A stretch of 12,721 nucleotides of DNA from Methanomassiliicoccales archaeon UBA280 (GTDB taxonomy: Archaea; Thermoplasmatota; Thermoplasmata; SG8-5), in assembly GCA_002499085.1 (NCBI GenBank), contig DAKD01000020.1, positions 1-12,721 on the forward strand, in the 5' to 3' direction. The notes beneath the pieces were generated by a model. The model was not told where the DNA came from. It saw only the letters and a program-made list of their open reading frames with translations, and ran no database searches. A program made the translations under genes and the position numbers. Numbering within the stretch: position 1 is the first letter of the stretch; each line of letters opens with the position of its first letter. This document shows positions 11,456-12,721 of this stretch, piece after piece.

Positions 11456-12667
11456 ATGCGCTTCAACGCGGACTTGCACATACACGGCCGATTCTCTGCG
11501 GCAACGAGCTCGGACATGAACTTCCCCAACCTGGCGAGGGGCGCGGAGCAGAAGGGGGTCCAGCTCGTCGCCACAGGCGACTGCCTCCATCCCGGCTGGA
11601 TGAAAGAGATAAAGCAGATGGAGGAGATCGAGGAGGGCACTTTCCGGCAGGGCAACACCAGGTTCTTTCTGACGACTGAAGTGGAGGCAGACCGCCGCGT
11701 CCACCACCTGCTGATGTTCCCATCCGTGTCAAGCGTTGAGGATTTCACGGAAAGGCTGGGGGAGGTCAACCTGAAATCGGACGGACGGCCGAGGTTACAT
11801 TTCACGGGCGGGGAGCTGGCCCAGATGGCCAAGGACTCCGGAGCCATGATAGGCCCGGCCCATGCATTCACCCCATGGACAGGCGCCTATGCCCATTTCG
11901 ACTCGCTGAAAGGATGCTACGGGGACCTCGCGAAGGACATACCCTACCTGGAGCTGGGCCTGAGCGCCGACACGGACTACGGGGACCTCATTCCTGAGCT
12001 TGCGGACATCACTTTCCTCACCAACTCGGACGCCCATTCCCCGCAACCGGTGAGGATAGGCAGGGAGTTCAACACGATAGAGGCCAAGGACATAACCTAT
12101 GCGGAACTGGTAATGGCCATCAGGCGGAAGAAAGGCAGGAGGTTCGTACGAAATGTCGGACTGCCGCCCGGGGAGGGGAAATACAACAGGAGCGCATGCT
12201 CCAGATGCTACGCCCAGTATGAACTGGAAAGAGCGTTGGCCCTTAGGTGGAGATGCGTGTGCGGCGGCAGCATCAAGAAGGGCGTGAGGGAGAGGGCACA
12301 GGAGCTCGGCATCGGCAAGATGAGACATCCGGACCACAGGCCCGAATACGTTTACATGATCCCGCTGGCCGAGATAATCGCAAAGGCAGTGGGCCATTCA
12401 TCCCCGTTCACGGGAAAGGTCAACAGCATCTGGCAGGCCCTCGTCTCCGGAGCGGGCACGGAATTGGCCGTGCTCATGGACATGCCGGTCGCGGACATGG
12501 GAAGGACCGCGGGAGAGAGCATCGCGGCGGCGGTTCAGGCCTTCAGGGAGGGCAGGATAGAGGTCATACCCGGGGGCGGAGGAAAATACGGCTCGATTCT
12601 GCTCCCGGGCCAGGACAGGCCAGCGCCCACGAAGGCGCAGGGGCAGAAGAGCCTATTCGAATTTTGA
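11456..12667 (+). CDS. Endonuclease Q (PHP-domain DNA repair nuclease)
   Basis: A 403-aa protein matching archaeal endonuclease Q (the former TIGR00375 family), which nicks DNA on the 5' side of deaminated bases and abasic sites. PHP metal motifs: DLHIHGRFS (His8, His10), TGDCLHPGW (Asp42, His45), TTEVEA, GPAHAFTPW and NSDAHSP (Asp192, His194). A zinc-binding segment follows: Cys248-x2-Cys251-x15-Cys267-x-Cys269. Two GGG(G/K)YGS-like and SGAGTE-type stretches (about 325-385) correspond to the family's C-terminal DNA-binding part. The last seven residues, QKSLFEF, look like a PCNA-interacting peptide; EndoQ of Thermococcales is reported to work with PCNA. Length is close to characterised members. 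The ATG at 11456 gives the exact family N-terminus and has a TATA-like box upstream. In archaea this route removes uracil or hypoxanthine alongside glycosylase pathways. Confidence 0.92.
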   Translation: MRFNADLHIHGRFSAATSSDMNFPNLARGAEQKGVQLVATGDCLHPGWMKEIKQMEEIEEGTFRQGNTRFFLTTEVEADRRVHHLLMFPSVSSVEDFTERLGEVNLKSDGRPRLHFTGGELAQMAKDSGAMIGPAHAFTPWTGAYAHFDSLKGCYGDLAKDIPYLELGLSADTDYGDLIPELADITFLTNSDAHSPQPVRIGREFNTIEAKDITYAELVMAIRRKKGRRFVRNVGLPPGEGKYNRSACSRCYAQYELERALALRWRCVCGGSIKKGVRERAQELGIGKMRHPDHRPEYVYMIPLAEIIAKAVGHSSPFTGKVNSIWQALVSGAGTELAVLMDMPVADMGRTAGESIAAAVQAFREGRIEVIPGGGGKYGSILLPGQDRPAPTKAQGQKSLFEF

Positions 12668-12675
12668 GACAGAAT

Positions 12676-12708
12676 CGGGAAGCGGGATTCGTACCGCGGG
12701 AAGCGGGA
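12676..12708. repeat. Two 12-bp direct repeats after endonuclease Q
   Basis: CGGGAAGCGGGA occurs at 12676-12687 and again at 12697-12708, 21 bp apart (two helical turns). They lie 9 nt after the endonuclease Q stop, at the edge of the window. They may be an operator of the next gene, the start of a longer repeat array, or chance in a G-rich stretch. The window ends too soon to decide. Confidence 0.5.
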
Positions 12709-12721
12709 ACCTGCTGGTTTA

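Noticed and set aside
10154..11707. 517-aa open frame on the minus strand opposite the clostripain and endonuclease Q genes
   Set aside because: It spans two well-supported plus-strand genes and shows no recognisable fold; antisense shadow of high third-position GC.

Overview
The window looks like a piece of a euryarchaeal chromosome, most likely from a Thermoplasmata-type lineage (inference). The markers are archease, an archaeal endonuclease Q with a PCNA-binding-like tail, a secreted protein built from bacterial Ig-like repeats, a VWA domain and a NosD-type beta-helix, and a membrane-anchored clostripain. Five genes have an A/T-rich TATA-like box centred about 26-27 nt upstream of the ATG with almost no leader, the arrangement expected for archaeal leaderless transcription.

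Left half (minus strand, read right to left): a very large secreted modular protein (8391-2167); a divergent FtsZ/tubulin-superfamily GTPase (2098-1172); a small signal-peptide-plus-one-TM membrane protein whose reading frame begins at the GTPase stop codon and appears to lack ATG, GTG or TTG (about 1175-633); and archease, the RtcB RNA-ligase cofactor (600-190). Archease has its own promoter overlapping the stop of the preceding gene. A T-tract at 59-53 may end the minus-strand transcript.

Centre (8392-9038): about 650 bp without a convincing protein gene but packed with inverted repeats. There are 11-bp outer arms (8550-8560/8959-8969), 8-bp middle arms (8563-8570/8812-8819) and perfect 13-bp inner arms (8596-8608/8795-8807), with several hairpins inside and beside them. 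A plus-strand TATA-like box sits where it would start an RNA near 8563-8567. A minus-strand hairpin followed by GGAGG resembles the right end of an IS200/IS605 (TnpB/omega-RNA) element. The region is either an unrecognised structured RNA gene or the relic of a small mobile element, and is the least explained part of the window.

Right half (plus strand): ATP:corrinoid adenosyltransferase (9039-9572), preceded by a perfect 7-5-7 palindrome abutting its TATA box; a secreted, membrane-anchored clostripain-family protease whose GTG overlaps the previous stop by one base (9572-11425); and endonuclease Q, a PHP-domain repair nuclease for deaminated bases, with its own leaderless-type promoter (11456-12667).

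The genes do not form one pathway. The clearest functional unit is the FtsZ-like GTPase plus its coupled membrane protein, which could be a membrane-remodelling or cell-shape module (inference). The giant protein and the protease both act outside the cell. Archease and endonuclease Q are information-processing genes. No tRNA, rRNA or CRISPR array was recognised.
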